In this document: positions 17,656-26,700 of the stretch, piece by piece
How positions within the stretch are numbered: position 1 is the first letter of the stretch
Layout of the letters: the number at the start of each line of letters is the position of its first letter
Origin: Polyangia bacterium
Lineage (GTDB): Bacteria; Myxococcota_A; Polyangia; Polyangiales; Sandaracinaceae
NCBI GenBank assembly: GCA_030426845.1
Contig: JAUHXR010000028.1
Coordinates: 1-46,843, forward strand
Direction of reading: 5' to 3'
Length of the DNA: 46,843 nucleotides
Position numbers and translations under genes: made by a program
The notes under the pieces: model-generated
What the model was told of the DNA's origin: nothing
Database searches by the model: none
The model's input: the letters and a program-made list of their open reading frames with translations, nothing else

Positions 17656-18324
17656 ATGCGCGTTGGTCACACCCTCGCCGCTCCGGTGCTCGGCCTGCCG
17701 TCCAGCGTGGCGCTCAGCGTGGTTCTCAGCGTGGTTCTCAGCGTGACGCTCGGCGCGGGCTGCGGCCCGACGAGCTCGTCCCCCGCAGCGGTCCGCCCCG
17801 CCGCCGGGGTGCCGACGACCGATCGCGACCCCCTCCCCTACACGCCCGCGCCCTCGGCCGAGGGTCGCGCGGGCACGCTGGTGTCGCTGACGGCGGCCGG
17901 CGGCGAGGATCAGGCGCGCCGCATGCTCCCCGCGCTCCTGCGCGCGATCCGCGACGCCGACGGGCGCGAGCTCACGGATCTGTTCGCGGAGGAGGTCGGC
18001 GCGGTGCGCGCTCGCCGCGCGAGCCAGCCCGCGCAGGCGCGCAGCGGGATCGTGCAACGCATCCTCCTCTACGCCCAGCGAGGCCTCGTGCCGCCCGACG
18101 TCGAGATCGGCGCGCTCGTCGACCTCGAGCGGCTCACCGTGAGCCGCGCCTCCGATTTCTGGGCGGGGCGCGACATGCCACAGGTCGTCCTCCCGACCGA
18201 CCTCGTGCTCGAGGTCCCGCTGCTCGAACCGGGCCGCGGACCGCTGCGCACCGTGCTCGGCTGGAGCGTACGCGGACACCTCGTGGTCCGACCGGGACGC
18301 GAGGCGCGCATCGTGGCGATGTGA
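17656..18324 (+). CDS. Hypothetical lipoprotein
   Basis: 222 aa. Signal peptide with lipobox LGAGC (Cys36). The hydrophobic core is built from four tandem 12-bp units (17704-17751), giving SVAL-SVVL-SVVL-SVTL. After a Pro/Ser linker, residues about 75-220 form one compact domain with a helical start (ARRMLPALLRAIRDADGRELTDLF) and beta-strands later (PTDLVLEVPLLEPG, VRGHLVVRPGREARIVAM). I recognise no family. The ATG at 17656 is 11 bases after TAGGCT (17639-17644), a possible -10 element, and there is no Shine-Dalgarno. Confidence 0.7.
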   Translation: MRVGHTLAAPVLGLPSSVALSVVLSVVLSVTLGAGCGPTSSSPAAVRPAAGVPTTDRDPLPYTPAPSAEGRAGTLVSLTAAGGEDQARRMLPALLRAIRDADGRELTDLFAEEVGAVRARRASQPAQARSGIVQRILLYAQRGLVPPDVEIGALVDLERLTVSRASDFWAGRDMPQVVLPTDLVLEVPLLEPGRGPLRTVLGWSVRGHLVVRPGREARIVAM

Positions 18325-18364
18325 GCGCGCGACGGGAGCGCGCGCGCGAGACCGCCCGACGCGG

Positions 18365-18370
18365 TACGGT
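18365..18370 (+). promoter_or_regulatory. Candidate leaderless -10 element for cutA
   Basis: TACGGT ends exactly 6 bases before the cutA ATG and no Shine-Dalgarno is present. With normal spacing, transcription would begin on or next to the A of the start codon. The same geometry recurs at four other genes in this window. Confidence 0.4.
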
Positions 18371-18376
18371 CGGCCC

Positions 18377-18685
18377 ATGCTGGTCGTCCTCTGCACCGCG
18401 CCTGACGCCGAGGTCGGCGCCACCCTCGCCCGCGGCATCGTCGAGAACCGCCTCGCCGCCTGCGTGAACCTGGTCGACGGGGTCCGCTCGTTCTATCGCT
18501 GGGACGGCGCGGTCCAGGACGAGCGCGAGGTGCAGCTCGTGATCAAGACCACCGCCGTACGCTTCGACGCGCTCGCGGCGTGGGTGGACGAGCACCACCC
18601 CTACGACGTGCCGGAGCTGATCGCGCTGCCGATCGAGCGCGGGGCCGAGGCGTACCTCGCATGGGTCGGCGCGCAGACGTCTTGA
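18377..18685 (+). CDS. cutA: Divalent-cation tolerance protein CutA
   Basis: 102 aa, typical for CutA1, a small trimeric ferredoxin-like protein linked to copper and divalent-cation tolerance, with a poorly defined molecular role. Signatures: VVLCTAPDAEVGATLARGIVENRLAACVNLV (3-33), SFYRWDGAVQDEREVQLVIKTT (43-64) and the HPYDVPELIALPI block (79-91). The C-terminal AYLAWV helix is present. It is probably transcribed alone, with a TANNNT hexamer 6 bases before the ATG. Confidence 0.93.
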   Translation: MLVVLCTAPDAEVGATLARGIVENRLAACVNLVDGVRSFYRWDGAVQDEREVQLVIKTTAVRFDALAAWVDEHHPYDVPELIALPIERGAEAYLAWVGAQTS

Positions 18686-18694
18686 GCGCCCGCG

Positions 18695-18864
18695 AGGATT
18701 CTCGAGGAGCGACCGGCCGCGCAGAGGGCCCACGCCGCCCGGCAGGCGACGGGAGGGGTTCCTGTTCAGCGCTCCAGTCATCGGCGTCGGACGTGACGAG
18801 GCGATGCTCGCGCATCGTCGAGGAGCGGCCGGCGGCGAGGCGGACGCTTGCCGCCCGGGAGGCG
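18695..18864. repeat. Degenerate direct repeat and segment shared with the MITE-like element
   Basis: The 205-base gap between cutA and the FKBP gene contains two 47-base copies (18702-18748 and 18818-18864) identical at 37 of 47 positions, both starting TCGAGGAGCG and ending AGGCG. The bases just before and in the first copy (18695-18721) also match, at 23 of 27 positions, the internal segment present only in the longer MITE-like copy near the left edge. A 6-bp hairpin with a 4-base loop lies at 18802-18817. No coding sequence is apparent. Confidence 0.45.
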
Positions 18865-18890
18865 CCCCGCGACGGTGGTGAATCAAGCTC

Positions 18891-19349
18891 CTAGCGCACG
18901 ATGCGGATGAGCTCGACGTCGAAGACGAGCATGCCCTGGGGCGCGCCGGCGCGGCCGCCGTACGCGAGCTCCTCGGGGATCCACATCCGCCGGCGCTCGC
19001 CCTCGACCATCAGGGAGACGCCCTCACGCCAGCCGTCGATCACGCCGGAGAGCGGGAACTCGATCGACTCGCCGCGGGCGACCGAGCTGTCGAACATCTC
19101 GCCGTCGGTCGTCCAGCCGGTGTAGTGCACTTCGACCGTGGACGCGGCCGTCGGGTGCTCGGTCCCCGTCCCCGCCGACAGGACGCGGGTCGCGAGGCCG
19201 CTGTCGGTGACCTCGGCGTCGTCGGGCGGCGCGGCCACGTCGGGCGGCGGCGGGATGCTCCGCCCGCTGCACCCCGCAAGACCGATGGACAGACTCGAGG
19301 ACAGCGCGAGCGTGAGCGCGAGGAGCTTGATCGAGGCGGCGCGGCTCAC
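18891..19349 (-). CDS. FKBP-type peptidyl-prolyl isomerase lipoprotein
   Basis: 152 aa. Signal peptide with lipobox IGLAGC (Cys25), a short Pro/Asp-rich linker, then an FKBP domain (about residues 60-152). FKBP landmarks are EVHYTGWTTDGEMFDSS, FPLSGVIDGWREGVSLMVEGERRRMWIPEELAYGG and GMLVFDVELIRIV. It should catalyse cis-trans isomerisation of prolyl bonds in envelope proteins, tethered to a membrane. The GTG start overlaps the TGA stop of the upstream RCC1 lipoprotein (GTGA), so the two are probably translationally coupled and may act together. An alternative much longer open frame through the RCC1 gene is a shadow. Confidence 0.93.
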   Translation of the reverse strand: MSRAASIKLLALTLALSSSLSIGLAGCSGRSIPPPPDVAAPPDDAEVTDSGLATRVLSAGTGTEHPTAASTVEVHYTGWTTDGEMFDSSVARGESIEFPLSGVIDGWREGVSLMVEGERRRMWIPEELAYGGRAGAPQGMLVFDVELIRIVR

Positions 19350-21073
19350 GGCGCGGGCTCCAGCGTCGGGGCCGTCGGCATGTAGACGATCTCGCTCGCG
19401 CCGTGCCCCACCTTGCCGTCCCCGCCGTCGCCCCAGCAGAGGAGCGCGGCCGCGGTCGCGTCCGACGAGAGGGTCGCGCAGGTCGTCGTCCACCCGACGG
19501 CCACCGTGTCCGCGTTGGCGATCACGAGCTCGGGGACGTCCGTGTCGTTGCCCATCCCGAGCCCGAGAGCGCCGGTCGAGTTGGCGCCCCAGCAGAAGAC
19601 CTGGTTCTCGTTCGTCACGCCGCAGGAGTGGTACTGCCCGCACGCGGTCATCGTCCAGGTGTTCGTCGCGTCGATGAGCACGGGCGTCCGCTCGGGGGTC
19701 ATCCCGGTCCCGTTGCCGAGCCGGCCGAAGGCGCGCGTGCCGAAGCACCAGAGCTCGCCGCCGTCGACCCCGCAGGTGTGCTCGACGCCCGCGCTGACCT
19801 GGGTCCAGCCCGCGCTCGTCCCGACCCGCGCGGGGGCCGGGCTCTCGTCGGTGGCCCCGAGGCCGAGCTGCCCGAGCATCCCCTCGCCCCAACAGTAGAG
19901 CTCGCCCCCCGCGGTGATGCCGCAGGTGTGGGTGTCGCCGGGCGAGACCTGCTGGAACGCGAGCCCGCCGGCGACCGGGGTCGGCGACAGGCGGGCGCCG
20001 CCCGCGGTGCCGGTCCCGCACTGGCCGTTCGTGTTGTTCCCCCAGCAGAAGGCCGAGCCGTCGCGCTTGATCGCGCAGATGTGCGCGTTGCCCGCCTCCA
20101 CCGAGGCCCAGTCCGCGTCGCCGCCGACCCGCTGAGGGACCGCCTCGCTCCGCGCGAAGTCACCGCTGTCCTGCCCGAGCAGGCCGGCCGCGTTGCGACC
20201 CCAGCAGAACAGGCGTCCGCCGGTGTCGATCCCGCAGGTCGCGAGCTGGGCCGGCGCCACGTCGACGAACGCGATCGTCGTGTCCTGGCGCGCGAAGATG
20301 TTGGGCGTGGCCGACTCGAGGTCGCCGCGCTGACGCGCCGCGTTCGCGCCGCCGGAGTAGAGGTCGCCGCCGACCCGGACGAAGGTGGTGGTCACCGAGA
20401 GCGCGAGGCTGACCGCGGGCCCGGCGACGCAGGTCCCGCCCGAGCAGGAGGAGTCCATGCCGCAGGCCTGGCAGGCGCCGCCCGCCGATCCGCACGCGGC
20501 GGCCAGCCCGCCCGGCTGGCAGGCGGAGCCGTCCCAGCAGCCGTCGCAGCAGACGCCGCCATGGCAGGTGCCGTTGGGGCAGTCGCCGTCGCCGCCGCAG
20601 GTATCCGGGCCAGCGTCGACGCCGGGTCCCGCGTCGCGATCCGGCGGCGGGCCGGCGTCGGGCTCGTCTCCGCCGCAGATCCCGTCGTCGCACTGAGAGG
20701 TGTCGCAGGCCGCGCCGGTCGCGTCGGCGAGGACGAGCTCGAGCAGGCCGTCCTCGAGCGGCAGCTCTCGCGTCGTGCAGACCCGGGCGACCACCTGGCA
20801 GGTCGCGTCGCGCGCCTCGGCCTCGAACCCGTAGCGCCCAGCAGGCAGCCGCGGCGGGGTGTCGGCCGCCTCCGGGTCGTCGAGCCGGAACGCGGTGCTG
20901 AACATCGAGGCCCCCGCGCAGCCGTCCTCGAGGATGCGCACCCGCAGCGCCGCCGCCGAGGCGCGGGTCGTGGAGCTCTCGAAGCGGACCTGGAAGTCGA
21001 CGTCGCGCGGCGGGTTGCACGCGCCGAGCGCCACGGCGAGGGCGCCCGCGACCATCAAGCGAAGCGCGGTCAC
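19346..21073 (-). CDS. RCC1-repeat lipoprotein
   Basis: 575 aa. Signal peptide and lipobox ALGAC (Cys19). Residues about 25-125 form a first domain of unknown type, and residues about 130-225 a Cys/Asp/Pro-rich stretch with DAGPPPDRDAGPGVDAGPD and many paired cysteines. The last 350 residues hold about six RCC1-type repeats, each with a CG(I/V)...G.L.CWG..xxGQLG pattern, as in HTCGITAGGELYCWGEGMLGQLGLG. They fold as a beta-propeller that usually serves as a binding surface, here outside the cytoplasm. The ligand is unknown. GTG at 21073 has TATGAT exactly 6 bases upstream and no Shine-Dalgarno. It is coupled to the downstream FKBP gene. Confidence 0.9.
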   Translation of the reverse strand: MTALRLMVAGALAVALGACNPPRDVDFQVRFESSTTRASAAALRVRILEDGCAGASMFSTAFRLDDPEAADTPPRLPAGRYGFEAEARDATCQVVARVCTTRELPLEDGLLELVLADATGAACDTSQCDDGICGGDEPDAGPPPDRDAGPGVDAGPDTCGGDGDCPNGTCHGGVCCDGCWDGSACQPGGLAAACGSAGGACQACGMDSSCSGGTCVAGPAVSLALSVTTTFVRVGGDLYSGGANAARQRGDLESATPNIFARQDTTIAFVDVAPAQLATCGIDTGGRLFCWGRNAAGLLGQDSGDFARSEAVPQRVGGDADWASVEAGNAHICAIKRDGSAFCWGNNTNGQCGTGTAGGARLSPTPVAGGLAFQQVSPGDTHTCGITAGGELYCWGEGMLGQLGLGATDESPAPARVGTSAGWTQVSAGVEHTCGVDGGELWCFGTRAFGRLGNGTGMTPERTPVLIDATNTWTMTACGQYHSCGVTNENQVFCWGANSTGALGLGMGNDTDVPELVIANADTVAVGWTTTCATLSSDATAAALLCWGDGGDGKVGHGASEIVYMPTAPTLEPAP

Positions 21074-21079
21074 CGGCGC

Positions 21080-21085
21080 ATCATA
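21080..21085 (-). promoter_or_regulatory. Candidate leaderless -10 element for the RCC1 lipoprotein
   Basis: TATGAT, close to the TATAAT consensus, lies on the minus strand with exactly 6 bases (GCGCCG) between it and the GTG at 21073. No ribosome-binding site is visible. It is the most consensus-like of the five hexamers with this spacing. Confidence 0.45.
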
Positions 21086-21188
21086 CCAAAGCTCCTGCGC
21101 GCGAACCCACGGCGGCGTGAGGGCGGAACTTGGTCCTTCGCGTCGGTTGTGTGACGCTCAGGGCGGGGGTGAACGGAGAGCAAGCAGC

Positions 21189-22109
21189 ATGGGTCGACCG
21201 CGCGTCGCGTTCATCGGATCGGGAGGAGCGACCAAGGGCGTCGCCCACATCGGGGCGATCAAGGCCATGGAGGAGCTCGGCCTGACGCCCGACATCTTCG
21301 TCGGGGCCTCCGCCGGCGCGATCGCCGGGGCGTTCCTCTCGCAGGGCACGACCTCCGACGAGATGATCGACTGGATGCGGCCGGCGTTCCGGCGGCGGCA
21401 CCCCGACCAGGCGCTCAAGGTGCGGCACTTCCTCGGCCTGCCCTCGCGGCGCCACTTCGGATCGGCCGGCTGGCTCACGAGCGGGCTCCTGTCGATCGAG
21501 CGCTTCGAGCGCTTCCTCCGCGCGAAGCTGCCGGTGAACGACTTCCGCGATCTGGAGCGGCCCCTGTTCGTCACCGCCGCCGACGTGGACGGGCGCGGCC
21601 GCGTGGTGTTCGGGCCCGGCTACCAGGACCGCGTGCCGATCAGCGAGGCGGTCGCCGCGTCGTGCTGCGTCCCGCTGCTGTTCCGGCCGTTCAAGATCGG
21701 CGACCGCTACTACATCGACGGCGAGGTCGTGAGGACGCTGAGCATCGATCTCGCGGTCGAGGCGGGGGCCGAGGTCATCATCGTCTCGAACGTCTACCGC
21801 CCCCACGTCACGCGCCCCGGCGAGGAGAGCCTCGTCTCGGGCGGCGCACCCGCGATCCTCAACCAGACGCTCAACGTGATGCTCTCCGAGAAGGAGCAGC
21901 GCGGCATCGAGCTGCTCCACCGGACGCACCCGCACGTCACGATCCTCAACGTCTCGGCCGACCTCGGGAAGTTCTCGTTCGTCTGGCCGTCGGCCGCGCG
22001 CGAGCTGCTGCGCCGGGGCTACCGCGAGGCGCTCAAGGTCCTCGCCGCCGCCAAGCAGCGCGGCGTGTTCGACGTCGCCTCCAACGTCCGCGCGGTCGGC
22101 AAGGCGTAG
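21189..22109 (+). CDS. Patatin-like phospholipase
   Basis: 306 aa lipid acyl hydrolase of the bacterial patatin (RssA-like) group. The oxyanion glycine loop is GSGGATKGVAHIGAIKA (11-27), the nucleophile elbow GASAGAIAG (38-46, Ser40), and the Asp of the Ser-Asp dyad is in DGEVVRTLSID. All parts needed for activity are present. No signal peptide is seen, so it is probably cytoplasmic. I started at the ATG at 21189, which has GGAGA about 10 bases upstream; the frame is open for 110 codons further up but that region is antisense to the start of the RCC1 gene. The substrate is unknown. Confidence 0.92.
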   Translation: MGRPRVAFIGSGGATKGVAHIGAIKAMEELGLTPDIFVGASAGAIAGAFLSQGTTSDEMIDWMRPAFRRRHPDQALKVRHFLGLPSRRHFGSAGWLTSGLLSIERFERFLRAKLPVNDFRDLERPLFVTAADVDGRGRVVFGPGYQDRVPISEAVAASCCVPLLFRPFKIGDRYYIDGEVVRTLSIDLAVEAGAEVIIVSNVYRPHVTRPGEESLVSGGAPAILNQTLNVMLSEKEQRGIELLHRTHPHVTILNVSADLGKFSFVWPSAARELLRRGYREALKVLAAAKQRGVFDVASNVRAVGKA

Positions 22110-22135
22110 CCGCTCCGCGGACCGCGTCGCTTCGG

Positions 22136-23584
22136 TCAGCCGCGGGTCCCCGGCGCCCCGGGCGGGCAGCCGTCGCGCAGCGGGTCGGCCGCGCCCTCCT
22201 CCACGGGGGTCTCCGGGCAGAAGTCCATCGGGTCCGGGACTCCATCGCCGTCGTGGTCGGGGAGCGGGCAGCCGCGCCGGTCGGGATCGGGGTAGGCCCC
22301 CTCCGGCTCGCTGTCGCACTGGTCCTCGTTGTCGGGGACTCCGTCGCGGTCTCGGTCGAGGAGCGGGCAGCCGGGGTTGTTGGGGTCCTCGATCCGACCG
22401 CCCTCGGTGTCGGCGCAGTGATCGTCGCGGTCGAGCAGCAGATCGCCGTCGCGGTTGCCGGGCCCGCGCTCGGGCGCGCGGATGGTCACCGTCGCGCCGA
22501 TCTGCAGCAGCATCGCGGGGTCGGCCCCAGGGTCGGTGAGGAGCGTGCCGCGCACCACCGGGCCGATCCGCAGGAAGCTCAGCGCGTCGAAGCTGTAGCC
22601 GAACCCCACGTCCGCGCCGTGGGTCGAGATGCCGCCCGAGACGCCGTAGACGTGGTGCGCGTCGATCCAGCCGTCGCCCTCGAGCCCGGCCACCGCGGTC
22701 CAGTGGAACCGCACGCCGAGCTGCGTCCCGGCCCACGCGGCCGGGTTCCCGGAGTCCGCGCTCACCGCCATGCCGGTCACCCCCGCCTGCACGCCCAGCC
22801 AGGGGACGAGCGGGAACTCGACCGACGCGGTCACGCCGCCACCGAAGCCGATCGAGTCGCGGTGATCGTCGTCGAGCGCGTGCAGCCCGAAGACCTCGAC
22901 GTGAGGCAGCAGCGCGATCTGACCCGGGGGGCGCGCGGTCCGGCGCGCGTGGTCGAAGTTGCCGGGGGCGACGTAGCGCGGGCGGCGCGCGCGAGAGCGA
23001 TAGACCTCGGGGGCGCCGCTGCTCGGGCGGCCGGGCCAGCCGGTCACCGTGAGCCCCGCGATGAGCGCCCAGACCGGGGTGCCGTCCGGGTCGTCGGTCC
23101 ACATGAGGTGCACGGTCGGGCCGGCGCTCATCGCGTCGAACATCCAGAAGCCGAGCCCGAGCCCCACGTCGAGCCCGTGGCGCGACACCGGGCCGGAGAG
23201 CCCGAAGACGTGCGTCACCTGGATCCAGGCGTCCGGCTCGAAGCCATCGATCAGCTCCGACCAGTGCAGCCGCAGGCCGGCCCGCGTCCCGAACCACGCC
23301 ACCGGCCCCTCGCCGTACATCGCGAACATCTGGGCGCCGAGCGCGGCGGAGATCACCGGGTGGGGCCGAACGAGCAGCTCGCCGAGCGCGGTGTTACCGA
23401 TCCCGAGCGCGTTGGTCTCCGGGTCCAGCCCGGCGATCGCCCCGAGGTCGAGCGACAGCCCGAGCTCGAAGTCGACGTCGTCCTGGGCCGCGGCGGTGGG
23501 GGTCGGGGCGAGCGCGAGCAGGCCCACGGCGAGCGCCCCGCCGAGGGCGCGCCAGCTGCCGATCCCCGCCCGGACCCAACGCAC
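22136..23584 (-). CDS. Outer-membrane protein with duplicated module and thrombospondin type-3 repeats
   Basis: 482 aa. Signal peptide (about 1-34, ending TPTAAAQ) from a GTG at 23584. Two similar modules follow. The first (about 85-185) has GTRAGLRLHWSELIDGFEPD and THVFGLSGPVSRHGLDVGLG; the second (about 255-360) has GTQLGVRFHWTAVAGLEGDG and HHVYGVSGGISTHGADVGFG, so the unit is an internal duplication, probably of beta-strands. The C-terminal ~95 residues hold calcium-binding thrombospondin type-3 repeats (DRDRDGVPDNEDQC, DHDGDGVPDPMDFC). In related proteins these precede an OmpA-like peptidoglycan-binding domain, but none follows here. TATGCT lies 6 bases before the GTG. Function unknown. 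Confidence 0.75.
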   Translation of the reverse strand: MRWVRAGIGSWRALGGALAVGLLALAPTPTAAAQDDVDFELGLSLDLGAIAGLDPETNALGIGNTALGELLVRPHPVISAALGAQMFAMYGEGPVAWFGTRAGLRLHWSELIDGFEPDAWIQVTHVFGLSGPVSRHGLDVGLGLGFWMFDAMSAGPTVHLMWTDDPDGTPVWALIAGLTVTGWPGRPSSGAPEVYRSRARRPRYVAPGNFDHARRTARPPGQIALLPHVEVFGLHALDDDHRDSIGFGGGVTASVEFPLVPWLGVQAGVTGMAVSADSGNPAAWAGTQLGVRFHWTAVAGLEGDGWIDAHHVYGVSGGISTHGADVGFGYSFDALSFLRIGPVVRGTLLTDPGADPAMLLQIGATVTIRAPERGPGNRDGDLLLDRDDHCADTEGGRIEDPNNPGCPLLDRDRDGVPDNEDQCDSEPEGAYPDPDRRGCPLPDHDGDGVPDPMDFCPETPVEEGAADPLRDGCPPGAPGTRG

Positions 23585-23590
23585 GGCTCC

Positions 23591-23596
23591 AGCATA
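23591..23596 (-). promoter_or_regulatory. Candidate leaderless -10 element for the duplicated outer-membrane protein
   Basis: TATGCT on the minus strand, separated from the GTG at 23584 by exactly 6 bases (GGAGCC). It supports that GTG as the true start rather than one of the upstream in-frame starts. Confidence 0.42.
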
Positions 23597-23700
23597 GCCG
23601 AGGGCGCGGATCCGCGACGACCTCAACGGACGGTTCACGCCTGACTGAACCGCCCCCCCTTGAATCCGGCCCGGGAACTGACGCACTCTGAGTCCGGCGG

Positions 23701-26700
23701 ATGGACACTCGACGCAGGGCGTGGCTCGCGCTCGCAGCCTTCCCGGCCGTGCCCTCGACGGTGCTGTCGGCGGTGCTGCCGATCGCGCTGCTGGCGGTGG
23801 GCTGCCAGACCGACCGGTGCCCGCCCGGGGTGACCGACAGCATCTTCTGCCGCAGCTTCGTGGACGCGAACGTCCCCGGCTGCACCGACGGCGCGACCTG
23901 CAGCCCGCCGGACGACCTGTGCGCGGTCGGCGTGATGCGCTGCCTCACCGCCGACGGCCCGACCTGCGAGGTGACGGGGCGGCTGTCCGAGGGCGATCCG
24001 TGCGGCGGCGGAGGCTTCCAGTGCGCGGCCGACGGGACCTGCTCGATCTGCCTCGACGGCGCCGTATGCAACACGGGCAACCCCTGCCTCGGCGGCCACA
24101 TGGACTGCGGCGCGACCCCGCCGACCTGCGTCCCCGACACCCCGGCCGACGGCCAGCCGTGCGGGACCGGCGGGGTGTGCGGCGGCGAGGTGTGCAGCGA
24201 GTGCATCCCGGACGTCATCTGCAACACGGGCAACCCCTGCACGCGCGGAATCACGCGCTGCGTCGACGCGAGCACCACCGAGTGCGTCCCCGACGGGAGC
24301 ACGCCCGCGGGCGTGAGCTGCGGCGAGGGGCTCGCCTGCAACGGGTCGGGCGGCTGCGACGCCTGCGACCCCGGCGCGATCTGCAACACCGGCAACCCCT
24401 GCACCACCGGCCGGACCGACTGCGGCTCCGGGAGCCCGGTCTGCGTGCCGGACGGCGACGTGTCCCCGGGCACCGGCTGCGGCTCGGGCGGCATCTGCAG
24501 CGGCGCCGGCGAGTGCAGCGAGTGCATCGACGGCATCGTCTGCAACACGGGCAACCCCTGCACGCAGGGCACCCAGACCTGCCCGAGCGGCAACCCGGTC
24601 TGCACCGCCGACCGCAACCTCCCTTCCGGCGTCCGCTGCGGCGTCGGGATGGCCTGCGACGGCTCGGGCAACTGCAGCATGTGCGTCCCGGGCGAGCCCT
24701 GCGTCACCGCGGCGTGCCAGGAGGGCACCACCGACTGCGCCACCGGGATGGCGGTCTGCCTCGCGACCGGGCCGGCGCCGGCCGGCGCGGTGTGCCGCCC
24801 GCGGGCCGACGCCTGTGACGTGGAGGAGGTCTGCGACGGGACCGGCGCGGCCTGCCCGGCCGACCGCTTCGCGCCGTCCGGCACGGCCTGCATCGATCGC
24901 GGCATGTGCGACGGCGCGGGGATCTGCATCCCGTTCTGCGTGGACGGCACGCCGTGCTCCACGGGCAACGACTGCGAGATCGGGACGACCGACTGCTCGA
25001 GCGGCGTCCCGATGTGCGTGTCCGGCGGGCCGGAGGCCTTCGGCACGGTCTGCCGCGCCTCGACGGGGGAGTGCGACGCGGAGGAGACCTGCGACGGGGT
25101 CGGCCTGACCTGCCCCGCCGACGCCGACCAGCCGCCGGGCACCGTCTGCACGGGCGGCGTCTGCGACACCATGGGCATGTGCGTGGCCTGCGTCGACGGC
25201 GCGCCCTGCACCACCGCGAACCCGTGCGAGGCGGGCACGCTCGACTGCTCGAGCGGCATGCCGGTGTGCCAGCCGTCCGGGCCGGCCACCGCGGGCACCC
25301 TCTGCCGCGCCTCGGCCGGGATCTGCGACGTCGAGGAGCGGTGCGACGGCACGACCACCGCCTGCCCGCCGGACGCGTTCGACGCGACCACGGTCTGCCG
25401 CGCCTCCGCCGCGGTCTGCGACGCGGACGAGACCTGCAACGGAGGCGGCCCGGACTGCCCGCCGGACCTGCCCGCTCCCGTGGGCACGATCTGCCCGACC
25501 GGCGTCTGCAACGACGCCGCGATGTGCGTGCCCTGCACCCCCGGCGTGGCGTGCAGCACGGGCAACGACTGCGAGGACGGGGTCATCGACTGCAGCGGCG
25601 GCGCGCCGGCCTGCGTCTCCGCCGGCCCGCGCGCCAACGGCACGGTGTGCCGCGCGGCGGCGAGCGCCTGCGACGCGGAGGAGGTCTGCGACGGCACCTC
25701 GCTCACCTGTCCGCCCGACATCCCGCTCGCCGCGGGGACGACCTGCCGCCCGGTGGTCGGCGCCTGCGACGTGCCCGAGGTCTGCGACGGCATTCGGTTC
25801 ATCTGCCCGCCGAACTCGGTGAGCCCCGCCGGCACCACCTGCCGCGCGGCGGCCGGCGCGTGCGACGCGCCCGAGGCCTGCGACGGCGTCCGCAACACGT
25901 GCCCGCCCGATCTCCTCGCGACCGCGGGCACCGTCTGCCGCGCCGCCCTCGACGTCTGCGACCAGGACGAGGTCTGCAGCGGCACCGCGCCGACCTGCCC
26001 GGCCGATCAGCTCCGGCCGCTCGGCTCGATCTGCCGCATGGCGGTCGACGTCTGCGACCAGACCGAGACCTGCACCGGCGCCGACGTGGCGTGCCCGCCC
26101 AACCAGTTCACGACCCTCGGGACGGTCTGCCCGGCCGGCGTCTGCGACGGCTCCGGCGGCTGCAGCATGTGCGGCGGGATCTGCCCCGCGCGGCCCAACG
26201 CCACCACCACCTGCGGGGGCAGCTGCGGCTACGCCTGCCTCGCCGGCTACGACGACTGCAACGGCTCGGCGCCGGACGGGTGCGAGATCAACACCGACAT
26301 GGACATCGCGAACTGCGGTGCGTGCGGCAGCGTCTGCCCGACCCCGGCCAACGCGAACCCGACGTGCAGCGGCGCGGTCTGCGGCTACGGCTGCTTCCCG
26401 AGCTTCGCCGACTGCAACGGGAGCGGCGGCGACGGCTGCGAGATCAACACCTCGACCGACATCTTCCACTGCGGCGGGTGCGGCAACGCCTGCCCCGGCC
26501 GCGCCAACGCGACCACCTCGTGCACCACCGGCTCCTGCGGCTTCTCGTGCAACCCGACCTACGCGGACTGCAACGGCTCGGCGACCGACGGCTGCGAGGT
26601 CGACACCTCGGTCAACCTCGCCAACTGCGGCGCCTGCGGCAACGCCTGCCCGTCGCGCCCGAACTCGTCGCCCACCTGCACGGGCGGCGCGTGCGGCTTC

